Source of the DNA: Pseudomonas poae
Lineage (GTDB): Bacteria > Pseudomonadota > Gammaproteobacteria > Pseudomonadales > Pseudomonadaceae
Direction of reading: 5' to 3'
Assembly: GCF_001439785.1 (NCBI RefSeq)
Contig: NZ_JYLI01000016.1
Coordinates: forward strand, 1 to 64,000
Length of the DNA: 64,000 nucleotides
Below the pieces are notes generated by a model. The model saw nothing but the letters and a program-made list of their open reading frames with translations, searched no databases and had not been told where the DNA came from. Each line of letters begins with the position of its first letter. Within the stretch, counting starts at the first letter, position 1. Of this stretch, positions 1 through 8,177 are shown piece by piece. The position numbers and the translations under genes were made by a program.

Positions 1-2
1 GG

Positions 3-536
3 CACGAGGGTCGTATTGCGGTGCAAACCAGTGATACGCGTTGGTGCTCGGACGGCTTTGAGTTCCGCTGTGAGGACGGCGCCAAACTGAGCGTGACCTT
101 CGCCCTGGATTGCTGTGACCGCGAAGCCATCGGCTGGGTCGCGAGTCCGACCGGGTACAGCGGCGATGACATCCGCGACTTGATGCTGGAGAGCGTAGAG
201 AAACGCTTCGGTGATCAACTGCCTGCAACGCCGGTTCAATGGCTAAGCGACAACGGCTCGGCGTACACCGCCGAACAGACACGCCTGTTTGCTCGACAGA
301 TCGGTTTGCAGCCGGTGACCACCCCGGTGCGCAGCCCGCAGAGCAACGGCATGGCCGAGAGCTTCGTGAAGACGATCAAACGTGACTACGTTGCGCACAT
401 GCCCAAGCCGGATCGAGAAACGGCGCTGCGCAACCTGGCAATTGCCTTCGAGCATTACAACGAGCAGCATCCGCACAGCGCCTTGAACTATCGCTCACCG
501 AGGGAGTTCAGGCGCTTGGCAGCAGCATCAATTTGA
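3..536 (+). CDS. IS3-family (IS2-like) transposase OrfB, 5' end outside window
   Basis: This is the C-terminal half of a DDE transposase of the IS3 family, which catalyses cut-and-copy movement of its element. The frame is open from the left edge (HEGRIAV... before the first possible GTG at 21), so the gene starts outside the window. The rve-type integrase core is visible: ALDCCDREAIGW with the first region Asp, SDNGSAY with the second Asp, and SPQSNGMAESF with the catalytic Glu, followed by HPHSALNYRSPREF, typical of IS2-like OrfB. The frame looks intact to its stop. The element's right end lies about 30 bp downstream. The insertion cuts a gene on the opposite strand. Confidence 0.9.
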   Translation, partial: HEGRIAVQTSDTRWCSDGFEFRCEDGAKLSVTFALDCCDREAIGWVASPTGYSGDDIRDLMLESVEKRFGDQLPATPVQWLSDNGSAYTAEQTRLFARQIGLQPVTTPVRSPQSNGMAESFVKTIKRDYVAHMPKPDRETALRNLAIAFEHYNEQHPHSALNYRSPREFRRLAAASI

Positions 537-544
537 CGGGGAGT

Positions 545-567
545 TGGTGTCCGGTTTTGTAGGGGCA
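545..567. repeat. Probable right terminal inverted repeat of the IS3-type element
   Basis: Just after the transposase stop the sequence TGTCCGGTTTTGTAGGGGCA (548-567) ends in CA, the terminal dinucleotide usual for IS3-family ends, and resembles IS2-like tips. The coding sequence of the neighbouring minus-strand gene loses its family resemblance exactly here. The left tip and the target duplication are outside the window. Confidence 0.5.
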
Positions 568-777
568 AGTCCAGTTTTCGACCGTGGCCCACATTGACTC
601 TTCCGACTCATAAAGGCGTAAAGGCGGCTTTAGCTCAAATGGATCATTGAGGTTTGTCGGAGAGGAAAAACAGATCTTGCCGGTCTTAAGCACATCCACC
701 CGGTCAGGATGTAGGTATTTGAACAGTCGTGGAGGAGGGCACGTAGGGTCTACATCTGGTTCATTCAGGCCTTGCAT
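568..777 (-). pseudogene. DUF2971-like protein, C-terminus lost to IS insertion
   Basis: About 70 codons survive of a protein that reads RLFKYLHPDRVDVLKTGKI and then FSSPTNLNDPFELKPPL. This is the N-terminal signature of DUF2971 proteins, which are normally 250-300 residues long and of unknown function, often found in defence or accessory regions. The reading frame runs on to a stop at 508, but residues after about W69 are encoded by the end of the IS3-type element and do not belong to the family. The start ATG at 777 lies inside the end of the upstream small gene (17-nt overlap), so the two were probably translated together. Confidence 0.7.
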
Positions 778-991
778 TAGAGTCAGTCCCTGAAGCGAGT
801 GAGATAAGGGCGAGAGTCAAAAATCCTTGATTCTCATCAAGTGTCGCTAAGGTTGCTTGCACGTTTTCCACCACGTCATTTGAACCCCGCTCTCCTATCC
901 ATTTAGACAGCTCCTCTACAGCTGCGCCCAATGCTATTTGGTTTTCGTTGAGACGTTTGAGTACTGAAACCAGTAAGCGTCTGTCTTCCAT
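761..991 (-). CDS. Small helical hypothetical protein
   Basis: A 76-residue protein, mostly predicted helix (RLLVSVLKRLNENQIALGAAVEELSKWIGE... heptad-like spacing), with no family I can name. The ATG is preceded by a GGAG-type ribosome-binding site (CGGAGTCAATC-ATG), which supports expression. Its 3' end overlaps the start of the truncated DUF2971-like gene, suggesting one transcription unit. It could be a small partner of that protein. Confidence 0.55.
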   Translation of the reverse strand: MEDRRLLVSVLKRLNENQIALGAAVEELSKWIGERGSNDVVENVQATLATLDENQGFLTLALISLASGTDSNARPE

Positions 992-1030
992 GATTGACTC
1001 CGTTATTGAGTGGGTGGTCAGTGAACGGCC

Positions 1031-1760
1031 GGGAGCCGGCAGGCTGACTGTACTATTGTAGATCCCTCCAGGCTTCCAGCTCTGTCGGGGACCCTGGGAC
1101 TATCCACTGTACACGGGGCATGAAACCCGCGGGATCGAGTTAGTGGGAGGTGCCGGAAGTTACTGAAATTTCAATCGTTGAAATTGAAAGGATCTTGAAG
1201 AAAAAGGGCCATCGTTACAGCTTCGGTAAAGGTGGCTGTATCTGTTGCTGATAGTGAACACCTGCATGGCGTCAACCATGGTAATGGGTGTCAACCACGT
1301 CAACCTGTCAACCAACTTAAAAAATCCATCCGCTAACACGAACGCGCGGGTTCTTTGCCCCGTGTCTAGCCGAAATGCCCAGGGTCCCCAGCGACTTTCC
1401 GATTCATAGGGCAAATGCACTGGTGAACAGCAGTTCACCCGGTTCACCTGTTCACTAAGCTGGTCACCTTTTCGCTGACACGATCACGCGGGTTTCCTAC
1501 CCCGTATCTTCAAGAGTGCTCCAGGGTCCCCGCTACCGAACCAAAGCTAAGAGCATGACCCACATCGCCTCGCTGGAGGAGCATTACAAATGGGGCTAGG
1601 GGGATACCCTAATAAAACCGTGTTACGGGTGTTACGCGTGTTACATGGTTTGATAGGTATATGATTTTAAAGAGTTTTTATGGTGTTACACTGCTGTGGT
1701 TGATTTGACGATATGCGTGTTACATTGCAAATGGGTGTTACACCAATGAATGCCTTGGGA
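1031..1760. repeat. Iteron-rich intergenic block with three repeat families
   Basis: No convincing gene lies in this 0.8-kb gap. It holds four GTCAACC words (1271, 1290, 1299, 1307), five GGTGAAC/GTTCACC-type words in both orientations (1422-1468), and six GTGTTAC words (1620, 1629, 1638, 1683, 1717, 1735), the first three at exactly 9-bp pitch. A ~57-bp element with the core CGCGGGTT...CCCCGT...CCAGGGTCCC occurs three times: 1087-1140 (inverted), 1333-1390 and 1475-1531. The second and third copies directly follow the GTCAACC and GTTCACC arrays. Clusters of this kind are replication-initiator sites in P4-like satellites (inference). Confidence 0.75.
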
Positions 1761-1818
1761 GGAGCTGTTTGTGATGATTACGTCGTGTGTCATCGAACTA
1801 GGGGCTTTCGCTTAGAAG

Positions 1819-1840
1819 GGCCGCTACCGGCCAGAAGCGG
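1819..1840 (-). repeat. Copy of a dispersed 22-bp intergenic motif
   Basis: Read on the minus strand this is CCGCTTCTGGCCGGTAGCGG plus two bases, a variant of the motif also found at 5947-5968 and 8052-8073. It lies next to a gene end each time. Its function is unknown to me. Confidence 0.5.
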
Positions 1841-2200
1841 TCACTTCGTATCACTCGAGATGTCAAAGTCGTAAAGAATGCGAGCATCGCGAAAACCTTC
1901 ACTGTTCTCTGCCACCCACAACCACAATGGCGTCACCCGCGCTAGGAGGCCCCGCCCCAGTTCGGATGCTTCGTAGTCGACACGTGGCGGCACCTCGTTG
2001 TAATCTTGGCATTTTACCAAACCGTCTCTTTCCAGCTGGCGAAAGCTACGGGTCAATATCTGCTGCGTCTCGCCGCTCATGCACCTGACTATCTCGGCAT
2101 GCGGCAGCCGTCCCGCCGCACCTAGTATGTGGACGATTCCCAGTGACCAGCGATTATCAGCACGGCTGAGAACTTCTGTAAGTGTCCGACCAAGTCATCT
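1841..2200 (-). pseudogene. HxlR-family transcriptional regulator, N-terminus decayed
   Basis: The translation upstream of the first ATG (2080) still reads as a winged helix-turn-helix of the HxlR family: TEVLSRADNRWSLGIVHILG, then LPHAEIVRCMSGETQQILTR, then ERDGLV and PPRVDYEASELGRGLL. The usual N-terminal Cys-Pro-containing segment is missing because an in-frame TGA occurs about 25 codons before the WSLGIV segment, and no start codon lies between. Initiation at 2080 would remove the first helices of the DNA-binding domain. I therefore read it as a degraded regulator rather than a 79-residue protein. Confidence 0.55.
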
Positions 2201-2227
2201 GCGTGACTGGCCTGCTCGGCATCTTAT

Positions 2228-2854
2228 CTAGCTCAAATCATGCAAGTCTCGCCCTAAAGGCTGACTCAACGACCATTCAGAAAACCTTACCCTCAACCCT
2301 TGCCGTTCTGGTGTGCAGCACATAGGGCCAACCGAATAGCTTTCCGCATTTGGAAATGGAGCAAGCCTGAGCAACGGCCAGGTCATGCCGTCTGTGGAGT
2401 ACTGCAAGCGCAGCACTCCATCGGAAACAGTTACACGAAGCCAAAAATCGGCTGGGTCGCCAGGAAAGCAGCTGGGCGCCCAATCCGACGTGCCTTGTGT
2501 CAGAACGCTACTGATCATCGGCATTCCATCGTTATATTCTATTCCCGCATTGAGCCAGGTTTCCTCATTGAGCCTGACCATAATTCCCGCTTGGTCATAG
2601 AGTTCACGAAAGTCGGCGTTGACCCTGACTTGAGCGGTAAAGTCTCCAGTGGTCTCAAACCCCAGGAAATGTCCGCTGTCTCGAATGAAACCATAATGAG
2701 TTTCACGCCAAAAATCGGTTTGGAAGTCAGTAAAAATCTCTAAAGAGTGGTCAGCAAAGCTTTGGCAAATGCACGGTTTATTCAGCCATTTGGCAGTTTG
2801 CCAAATTGACGCTTCCGCATCCTGACCAACCACTTCAATTTGTTTTTTTTCCAC
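2228..2854 (-). CDS. DUF1349 domain protein (concanavalin-like fold)
   Basis: A 208-residue soluble protein spanning the whole DUF1349 family length. Characteristic segments are FWRETHYGFIRDSGHFLG, ...AQVRVNADFRELYDQAGIMV, EETWLNAGIEYNDGMP and DFWLRVTVSDGVLRLQYS. The family adopts a lectin/glucanase-like beta sandwich and its function is not established, although carbohydrate binding is often suggested. No signal peptide is seen, so a cytoplasmic location is likely. No obvious operon partner is present. The next sequence upstream is an IS66 scar, placing the gene in a mobile, rearranged neighbourhood. Confidence 0.85.
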   Translation of the reverse strand: MEKKQIEVVGQDAEASIWQTAKWLNKPCICQSFADHSLEIFTDFQTDFWRETHYGFIRDSGHFLGFETTGDFTAQVRVNADFRELYDQAGIMVRLNEETWLNAGIEYNDGMPMISSVLTQGTSDWAPSCFPGDPADFWLRVTVSDGVLRLQYSTDGMTWPLLRLAPFPNAESYSVGPMCCTPERQGLRVRFSEWSLSQPLGRDLHDLS

Positions 2855-2910
2855 AACGCTACCCCCTCCATTGATTCGCTGAATCCTGCGCTGAAAACCA
2901 GTTTTCTCTT

Positions 2911-2970
2911 ATGACTATCTAGCCGTTCAGACTGTATCAAACTAATAATCACCGCCGCTCGTTTGTCGGC
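2911..2970 (-). pseudogene. Relic of IS66-family transposase (C-terminal end)
   Basis: In an otherwise meaningless frame the residues DKRAAVIISLIQSERLDSH match the conserved stretch of IS66 TnpC (GKRAA.I.SLIQSARLNGHDPYAYL). Only about 20 codons remain and both sides diverge, so this is a scar, not a gene. Confidence 0.5.
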
Positions 2971-3227
2971 GAAATCGAATCCATTTGTAAACGAGGTTTG
3001 CGTTGACGCTACGGCTAAATCCGACACTGGCAATCAAAGCATCCGGCCGGGCACACTACTGAATTACCTAGCCTTTGAAGGGTTTGGAGTAGGAACGGCG
3101 TATTAGCTTCTTCTCTGCGCTGCGAGAATTTCGAGATAATATCGTACATCACGGGTCTGCTGTTTCGTCAGTTTTTGTCGATGAGCAGGGGGGGGCTGTA
3201 TCTCGACGTGATAAGCCTTTTGATAAA

Positions 3228-3500
3228 ATGGATATTTGGACTCCTGCGGAAACCTCCCCTAATGATGTGATGCCGCTTGAGCCAGCTGTGTCTTATGTAG
3301 TGTGGAAAATTTTATCCGCATGTGAAGATTTTACTCAAATGTTGCAACAGTGTGTTTTATTTCCTAAAGCATTAGCTCCAGAAATGCATATGTATATGTG
3401 TGGAAATTTCACAAAACAATTTCAAATGAGCTTGATTGGTATTGGAAAAAAATCGCAGATATGCATAAAGAGTCAAAAGCAGACTGAGCAAGCAACCTAA
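3228..3500 (+). CDS. Unrecognised short reading frame
   Basis: A 90-codon frame in an AT-rich stretch between the IS66 relic and the next genes. The product has no recognised domain, contains several Cys and Met residues, and is preceded by a G-run rather than a clear ribosome-binding site. It may be a gene fragment or chance. The rest of the gap 2971-3594 shows nothing else that I can support. Confidence 0.2.
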   Translation: MDIWTPAETSPNDVMPLEPAVSYVVWKILSACEDFTQMLQQCVLFPKALAPEMHMYMCGNFTKQFQMSLIGIGKKSQICIKSQKQTEQAT

Positions 3501-3594
3501 ATAATTAGAATGCTGTTTCTATCCACGTGATGGCTACGATTGCCTCGAACACTCTGGTCTGCTCAATCGTCAGGTAGCAAATGAGAACCTTAGT

Positions 3595-3807
3595 TTATCC
3601 TCCAATAATGCACGTTGACTGAGTCTGCCCTGCAGCAATCGGATCGCCCGTCAATGGGGATTGATAGACCATACAAGCGGTCCATTCCGATAGGGGTTGA
3701 TTCAGCTTGGCACTGACGATAGTATATACACAGGTTGATACACCTGCCGGTTGCGCCCTCAAGGGTTTGGTGAACGTATCTTCAATTTGATTACCTCCTT
3801 TGCCCAA
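3595..3807 (-). CDS. Small Cys-containing hypothetical protein, start uncertain
   Basis: An open frame of up to 70 codons ending in QSTCIIGG. The only conventional start is TTG at 3807, but a near-perfect AAAGGAGGT ribosome-binding site lies just inside the frame (about 3793-3801), followed about 5 nt later by an in-frame ATT. Translation may therefore begin there and give about 62 residues starting near EDTFTKPLRAQPAGV. No family is recognised. The strong ribosome-binding site is the main reason to take it seriously. Confidence 0.35.
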   Translation of the reverse strand: MGKGGNQIEDTFTKPLRAQPAGVSTCVYTIVSAKLNQPLSEWTACMVYQSPLTGDPIAAGQTQSTCIIGG

Positions 3808-3865
3808 GCGAATGAGTCAGTAATGCAACCGTCTGGCAACACATTCGCTCATGCAGAGGATTGAT

Positions 3866-4711
3866 ATGCGCGATTATCTGGACGCTAAAGCTTTAGCCCT
3901 AACCCTTCGTCAAGAGCTTGCCAGTAAAGAGATAAATTTCGGTCATGGTGAGTGTCTCGAAATTGTTTCGAGAATGTTGGGTAAGCCCAATTGGAACACT
4001 CTTTCCGCTGATATCCATCGCCGTTCTTTAGATCGAAATCCCCCCTATAAGATTGCGCATGCCTCTTTAGATGGTGAAACTTCTATATCTGTTGTCATGA
4101 CGATAGAGAAGTTGAACAAGTTTTGCGGGTCTTATGCTTGCCCTACCTTAACCGTAATGAAAGTTTACAGAAAGGGGCTCCAGTTATTCTATCGGCTGAG
4201 CTATTTGCAAGAGTATGAATTGCATGCACTCGACGAAAATGCTTTCAGTATAGATTCTACCGACAATAAGGTCGTTTTTGATTTGGATTCGACGGGGCAG
4301 GTTCGAAGCGCTATTTTTTCCGGTTACAAAGAGGATGATAGATTGTTTCGAATTTCAGATGATGAAGCGAATTTGAAAGAAAAAATCTTGCAGGAAAGGA
4401 TTAATGAAAACAAGCCAAGCGTGGGCTCCCAAGCAGCACTTTTGTACCACATAAATAACTTTATGCTGGAAGAACCAAACTTTGGTCATATGTCTTCGGG
4501 TCTAGAGGCAGCGTGCCGATTACATCATCGCTCAATTCAGTCTCTACTTAAAGAGATTGGCCCTATCAAAGGTGTCAAGTTTGTAGGTATTCAATACGAC
4601 GGAAGTGATATTTATCATGTTGAGCATGAAAAGCGGCTTATACGCTGGACGCTTTTTTGGGACGCTGAGAGGAGCAAAATTATTTCTTGCCTCATGAGTC
4701 CGGGCGGATAA
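3866..4711 (+). CDS. Protein with Glyoxalase_8-like N-terminal domain and unknown C-terminal region
   Basis: Residues 1-50 (MRDYLDAKALALTLRQEL..., then NFGHGECLEIVSRMLGKPNW, then NTLSA) match the small N-terminal domain called glyoxalase-related or Glyoxalase_8, usually DAKxxAKxLRxxL...SHSExLExVAxxxGxxxWNTL. The remaining 230 residues do not resemble any family I know. I chose ATG 3866 rather than 3851 because AGAGGA sits 5-6 nt upstream and the family begins MRDYLDAK. AT content is clearly higher than in the core genes, suggesting acquisition. It stands alone and is followed by a terminator at 4812. Confidence 0.7.
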   Translation: MRDYLDAKALALTLRQELASKEINFGHGECLEIVSRMLGKPNWNTLSADIHRRSLDRNPPYKIAHASLDGETSISVVMTIEKLNKFCGSYACPTLTVMKVYRKGLQLFYRLSYLQEYELHALDENAFSIDSTDNKVVFDLDSTGQVRSAIFSGYKEDDRLFRISDDEANLKEKILQERINENKPSVGSQAALLYHINNFMLEEPNFGHMSSGLEAACRLHHRSIQSLLKEIGPIKGVKFVGIQYDGSDIYHVEHEKRLIRWTLFWDAERSKIISCLMSPGG

Positions 4712-4811
4712 AAGCAAATTCGAGTCTCCAATTCGCTTTCATTCTAAGAAGGTGAACGGCTTTTTTGAAAGAAGATATCTTAGAGGGACAAATGAAGTAA
4801 ACCCTCCCCAG

Positions 4812-4836
4812 CGCCGGCCGCAAGGTCGGCGTTTTT
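4812..4836 (+). terminator. Rho-independent terminator
   Basis: CGCCGGCC-GCAA-GGTCGGCG stem (one mismatch) followed by TTTTTC, 100 bp after the stop of the preceding plus-strand gene. The rest of 4712-5404 contains only short frames without ribosome-binding sites or recognisable products, and looks like decayed non-coding DNA. Confidence 0.6.
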
Positions 4837-5404
4837 CTTCCTGTTCTAAATGCCAGCATAGTCAAGTACATGATTATCAATTGTTTGCGAACATTCCATT
4901 CCTTGCTTAAGTTGAGCATGAGTCGGTAAGTTCCGGTTCGTGCTTCAGGTCTGGACAGCGACGGTCTCAACAACTTGATAGGCGTTTGTCGGCTATCGCT
5001 TGCTGAAAACCTGATCAAAACGCTGAGGGTTCAAACGATTGGGTTCACTTGTCCTAGGCGTTGATTAGAAAATTCACCAGAATTCCCAATGTTCTGAGTT
5101 CAGCCTCGCAACCGCCAGGGGCAATTGGTCTGGGCATTATTTGCTATCGAACTCAGTGGCGGGCGATGTTTTCTGCAAAAGGCTACTCTAACAGCTCAGC
5201 TCCTGACTAGCGACTCAAGTCATTTGCTCTGCTTACTGGCGTTCGTGCCTGGGCGTTCGGGAATGTCTGCAATTAGCCAATTTCTGCCCCTCGTGACATG
5301 CAGAAATCGACCCAAAGAGGACGTCCGATTCGCTGAAGAAATGATCAGCATGTTACTTTTCCTGGACACACACGGAGTACTGCACCTCTTGTAAGGAAAT
5401 TACG

Positions 5405-5920
5405 ATGCTCGTCGATACCCGCGAAATCTGCATTCAGTCGCCACGCCTTAGAATTGAGCCATTCCGCGCGCAGGACGCTGTTGAATCCTTCTCTTGTATA
5501 ACCGCCTCGTTGACTCGCTACATGTCGTGGGAACCACCTGCTTCTCTTGAGGACTATGCAAACGTCTGGCGGCAATGGCTGCCTTTAATCGCAGATGGCA
5601 GCGACTTTGTGTTCGCAATTAGACAACTCGAAGATGCTCGTTTTACTGGCCTTGTCGGATTGCACGATACCCATGGTGAAACACCGGAGCTGGGTATCTG
5701 GATTCGTGAAGATAAACACGGGCTAGGCTTTGGAGGTGAAGCGGTCCAAGCGGTTGTTCAGTGGGCCAGCCAGCGAGTGGTAGCAAAAAGTTTCATCTAC
5801 CCCGTTGCGACGGACAACCATGCGAGTCGACGTATTGCCGAGGCTCTAGGTGGGATCATCCTCGAGATGCGCACATCAGCCAAGTACGACTCGGTTGTTT
5901 ACAAAATACCAGCTGTTTAA
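5405..5920 (+). CDS. GNAT family N-acetyltransferase (RimJ/RimL type)
   Basis: A 171-residue acetyl-CoA dependent N-acetyltransferase of the Acetyltransf_3 group. It starts with the typical TxRLxIxPFRxxD segment (SPRLRIEPFRAQDA). It has the central beta strands FTGLVGLHD and ELGIWIREDKHGLGFGGEAV, the last being the acetyl-CoA pyrophosphate-binding stretch (G-x-G-x-G/E), and ends NHASRRIAEALGG. The substrate cannot be told from the sequence. ATG 5405 is preceded by AAGGAAATT, a fair ribosome-binding site. It is a single gene convergent with the chemoreceptor downstream. Confidence 0.85.
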   Translation: MLVDTREICIQSPRLRIEPFRAQDAVESFSCITASLTRYMSWEPPASLEDYANVWRQWLPLIADGSDFVFAIRQLEDARFTGLVGLHDTHGETPELGIWIREDKHGLGFGGEAVQAVVQWASQRVVAKSFIYPVATDNHASRRIAEALGGIILEMRTSAKYDSVVYKIPAV

Positions 5921-5946
5921 TCATCTTTATCAAACCCGTCGACTGA

Positions 5947-5968
5947 CTGCTTTTGGCCGATAGCTGCT
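5947..5968 (+). repeat. Copy of a dispersed 22-bp intergenic motif
   Basis: CTGCTTTTGGCCGATAGCTG plus two bases, related to 1819-1840 and 8052-8073. It lies between two convergent genes. Confidence 0.5.
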
Positions 5969-6107
5969 GTTTGCGACTGGCAGCTCCCGGCCATAAGCGC
6001 ACGTATGCAAGCAACCGCTACCGGCCCTTTACGACAGGCAGCAATTTGCCGGTTAGTGGGGCATATCCGAGACGAGTATGAGCGGAACAGAAAGGACCGT
6101 TCATTAC

Positions 6108-7745
6108 TCAAACTTTAAATCGACTAATCAACACGCCAAAGGATGTGGCCAAGCGCGACAATTCGTAGCTTGAAGCATTGGTTTGATGTGCTCCGGCCGC
6201 TGTTTGTGTTGAAAGGTCCTGAATGTTTATCAGATTACGATCAACCTCACGTGCAACCTGAGCCTGTTCTTCAGCGGCACTTGCGATCACGAGGTTCCTT
6301 TCACTGATAGTTGAAACACCCTCGGTGATTCGGTCAAGAGCCTGGCCAGCCTCAACGGACTGCGCCCGCGTATCGGCTGCCAGCTCTTTACTTTTATTCA
6401 TCGCGAAAACGGCTTCATCAGCTCCAGAACGCACCTGTTGCATCATCGACTCAATGTCCGCCGTCGATGCTTGGGTTCGATGGGCAAGAGCTCGCACCTC
6501 ATCCGCTACAACAGCGAACCCACGCCCTTGCTCACCCGCCCTGGCCGCTTCGATAGCTGCGTTCAAGGCCAAGAGGTTAGTCTGCTCGGCAATGGCTCTG
6601 ATCACATCAAGAACTTTAGTGATCTCGTTGATGCGGGTGGCAAGCACCTCAACCTTGGCAGTTGAATTTGAAATCTCATCCGCCATCAATCCAACTGAAT
6701 TAACAGCTCTGCGTACCTGATCACGCCCTTCTACAGCATTGCGGCTGGTTTGCTCTGAGGCTTCAGAGGCCCCCGCCGCATTTCTGGCTACTTCATCCAC
6801 GGCCGCAGTCATTTCGTTCACCGCAGTCGCAGCTTGCTGAATCTCATCATTCTGCCGCGTCAAGCCGCGTGAGCTTTCTTCAGTAACCGCGTTTAACTCT
6901 TCAGATGCAGAGGCCAATTGGTCAGCAGCGCTGCCAATTTCGCTTACCGTAGTTCGTAGGTTATTCTGCATTTTATCGAGTGCGCTCAGCAGTACACTGA
7001 CTTCATCTCGCCCACTGATTACAATGTGTTTAGAAAGGTCACCATCAGCCACTTCTTCAGCGCTTCGTAACGCGATGGATAGAGGTCGAGTGATCGAACG
7101 TGTGATAATCAGTCCCAAAGTGATGGCTGCTAGGAAAGCAATTATTACACCTATACCCAATATCCAGTAAGCACTTGTTGTCTCGGCCTTTGCTGCATCT
7201 GCTACCTCACCGCTTTGGCGATAGTTGGAAGCAACAATAACTTGAAGATTATCACTGACCCCCTTGAATGCCGGCGAGACTTTCTCCTGGAAAATTTTAG
7301 TAGCGCCATCAATATCACCTGCCTTAGCTAATTCGATTACTGTGCGCGCATCCTGCAAATAGGCTGGCCAGTTCTTTTCGAACTGATCACCAGCCGCACG
7401 CTCGTCATCAGCGAGAGGAGTCTGTCGGTACTCCTTGAAAAGTCGGTCAGCCTCTTTCTCGTTTTCAGACATGGATTGAACAGCAGCGTCAAATTTAAGA
7501 TTTTCTTTTGCGTACTTATAGAGTAGAGCAGCGTGCAAAGACCTGGAATACGAAAAAACACTTGAGCGGGCATTAGCTGTATTGTAAACAGAAATTAAGT
7601 TATTACTTACAATGCCTTCTATTGCTTCTTTTTGCTTAGTGATACCTGAATAGCCTAAGAATCCCACCCCTAAGGTGATCATTGCGCACACTAAAAATGC
7701 AGAAATCAGTCGCGAGGAAAGCTTGGTTCTACGTAATGCGTCCAT
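6108..7745 (-). CDS. Methyl-accepting chemotaxis protein
   Basis: A 545-residue inner-membrane chemoreceptor. Residues 10-30 form the first membrane helix. A periplasmic four-helix-bundle sensor of about 160 residues follows (YNTANARSS..., 4HB_MCP type), then the second membrane helix at about 190-213, and a HAMP linker (TRSITRPLSIALRSAEEVAD). The long cytoplasmic coiled coil has the conserved hairpin tip EQTNLLALNAAIEAARAGE, which contacts CheA and CheW. Length and domain order are normal. The ligand is not predictable from this. It lies inside the accessory region, alone on its strand, and no chemotaxis kinase genes are near. Confidence 0.93.
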   Translation of the reverse strand: MDALRRTKLSSRLISAFLVCAMITLGVGFLGYSGITKQKEAIEGIVSNNLISVYNTANARSSVFSYSRSLHAALLYKYAKENLKFDAAVQSMSENEKEADRLFKEYRQTPLADDERAAGDQFEKNWPAYLQDARTVIELAKAGDIDGATKIFQEKVSPAFKGVSDNLQVIVASNYRQSGEVADAAKAETTSAYWILGIGVIIAFLAAITLGLIITRSITRPLSIALRSAEEVADGDLSKHIVISGRDEVSVLLSALDKMQNNLRTTVSEIGSAADQLASASEELNAVTEESSRGLTRQNDEIQQAATAVNEMTAAVDEVARNAAGASEASEQTSRNAVEGRDQVRRAVNSVGLMADEISNSTAKVEVLATRINEITKVLDVIRAIAEQTNLLALNAAIEAARAGEQGRGFAVVADEVRALAHRTQASTADIESMMQQVRSGADEAVFAMNKSKELAADTRAQSVEAGQALDRITEGVSTISERNLVIASAAEEQAQVAREVDRNLINIQDLSTQTAAGAHQTNASSYELSRLATSFGVLISRFKV

Positions 7746-8051
7746 AAAGTTCTCGAAGATTGTTAATTGGTTGTCCAGTCAGGCTTGGTGCAATTACTGT
7801 GTCGGAAGAAAAGTCCATAACTATAATTTTATTTTATGGTCCTGGTAAATGATATTTTTAAGGTAGAGGCTGGTGTTTTTATAGTAATCAAACGCTGAGC
7901 GAGACAACACAATAGAATTTCTATCGAGTCGATAGCGCATGCACAAATGACATGGTTTAAATAATTTAACCCAGGTTTTTAAGCGAATGTAAGCCAGGCG
8001 ATTGCCTACTTCAACGGCCGTAAAGGGTCGGAAGTCGTCGCTCATGAACGT

Positions 8052-8073
8052 CTGCTTTTGGCCGAAAGCGGTC
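8052..8073 (+). repeat. Copy of a dispersed 22-bp intergenic motif
   Basis: CTGCTTTTGGCCGAAAGCGG plus two bases, the third copy of the motif at 1819 and 5947. The surrounding gap 7746-8177 contains only a weak minus-strand frame (7821-8045) with no supporting signal. Confidence 0.5.
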
Positions 8074-8177
8074 CTAAGCCCACAGCCGCCAAAAATCAGA
8101 AGCCGAAAAATCTGGAGGCTTGTTTCGTAATGTGAGGATCTAGCGAAGCGAAAGCTGCTTAAGCTTCCGCCACTTTA

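Noticed and set aside
1160..1447. 95-codon minus-strand frame across the iteron block
   Set aside because: Its codons are made of the repeat words themselves, so an open frame is expected by chance.
4692..5394. Frames 4692-5018 (minus) and 5125-5394 (plus)
   Set aside because: No ribosome-binding site, no family, overlap with the terminator at 4812 or with low-complexity intergenic DNA.
1..8000. Left attachment repeat of the tRNA-Leu element
   Set aside because: No second copy of the tRNA 3' end was found by eye; an alignment search is needed to be certain.
7821..8045. 74-codon minus-strand frame
   Set aside because: AT-rich, no start signal, no recognisable product; probably the promoter-proximal gap of the chemoreceptor.
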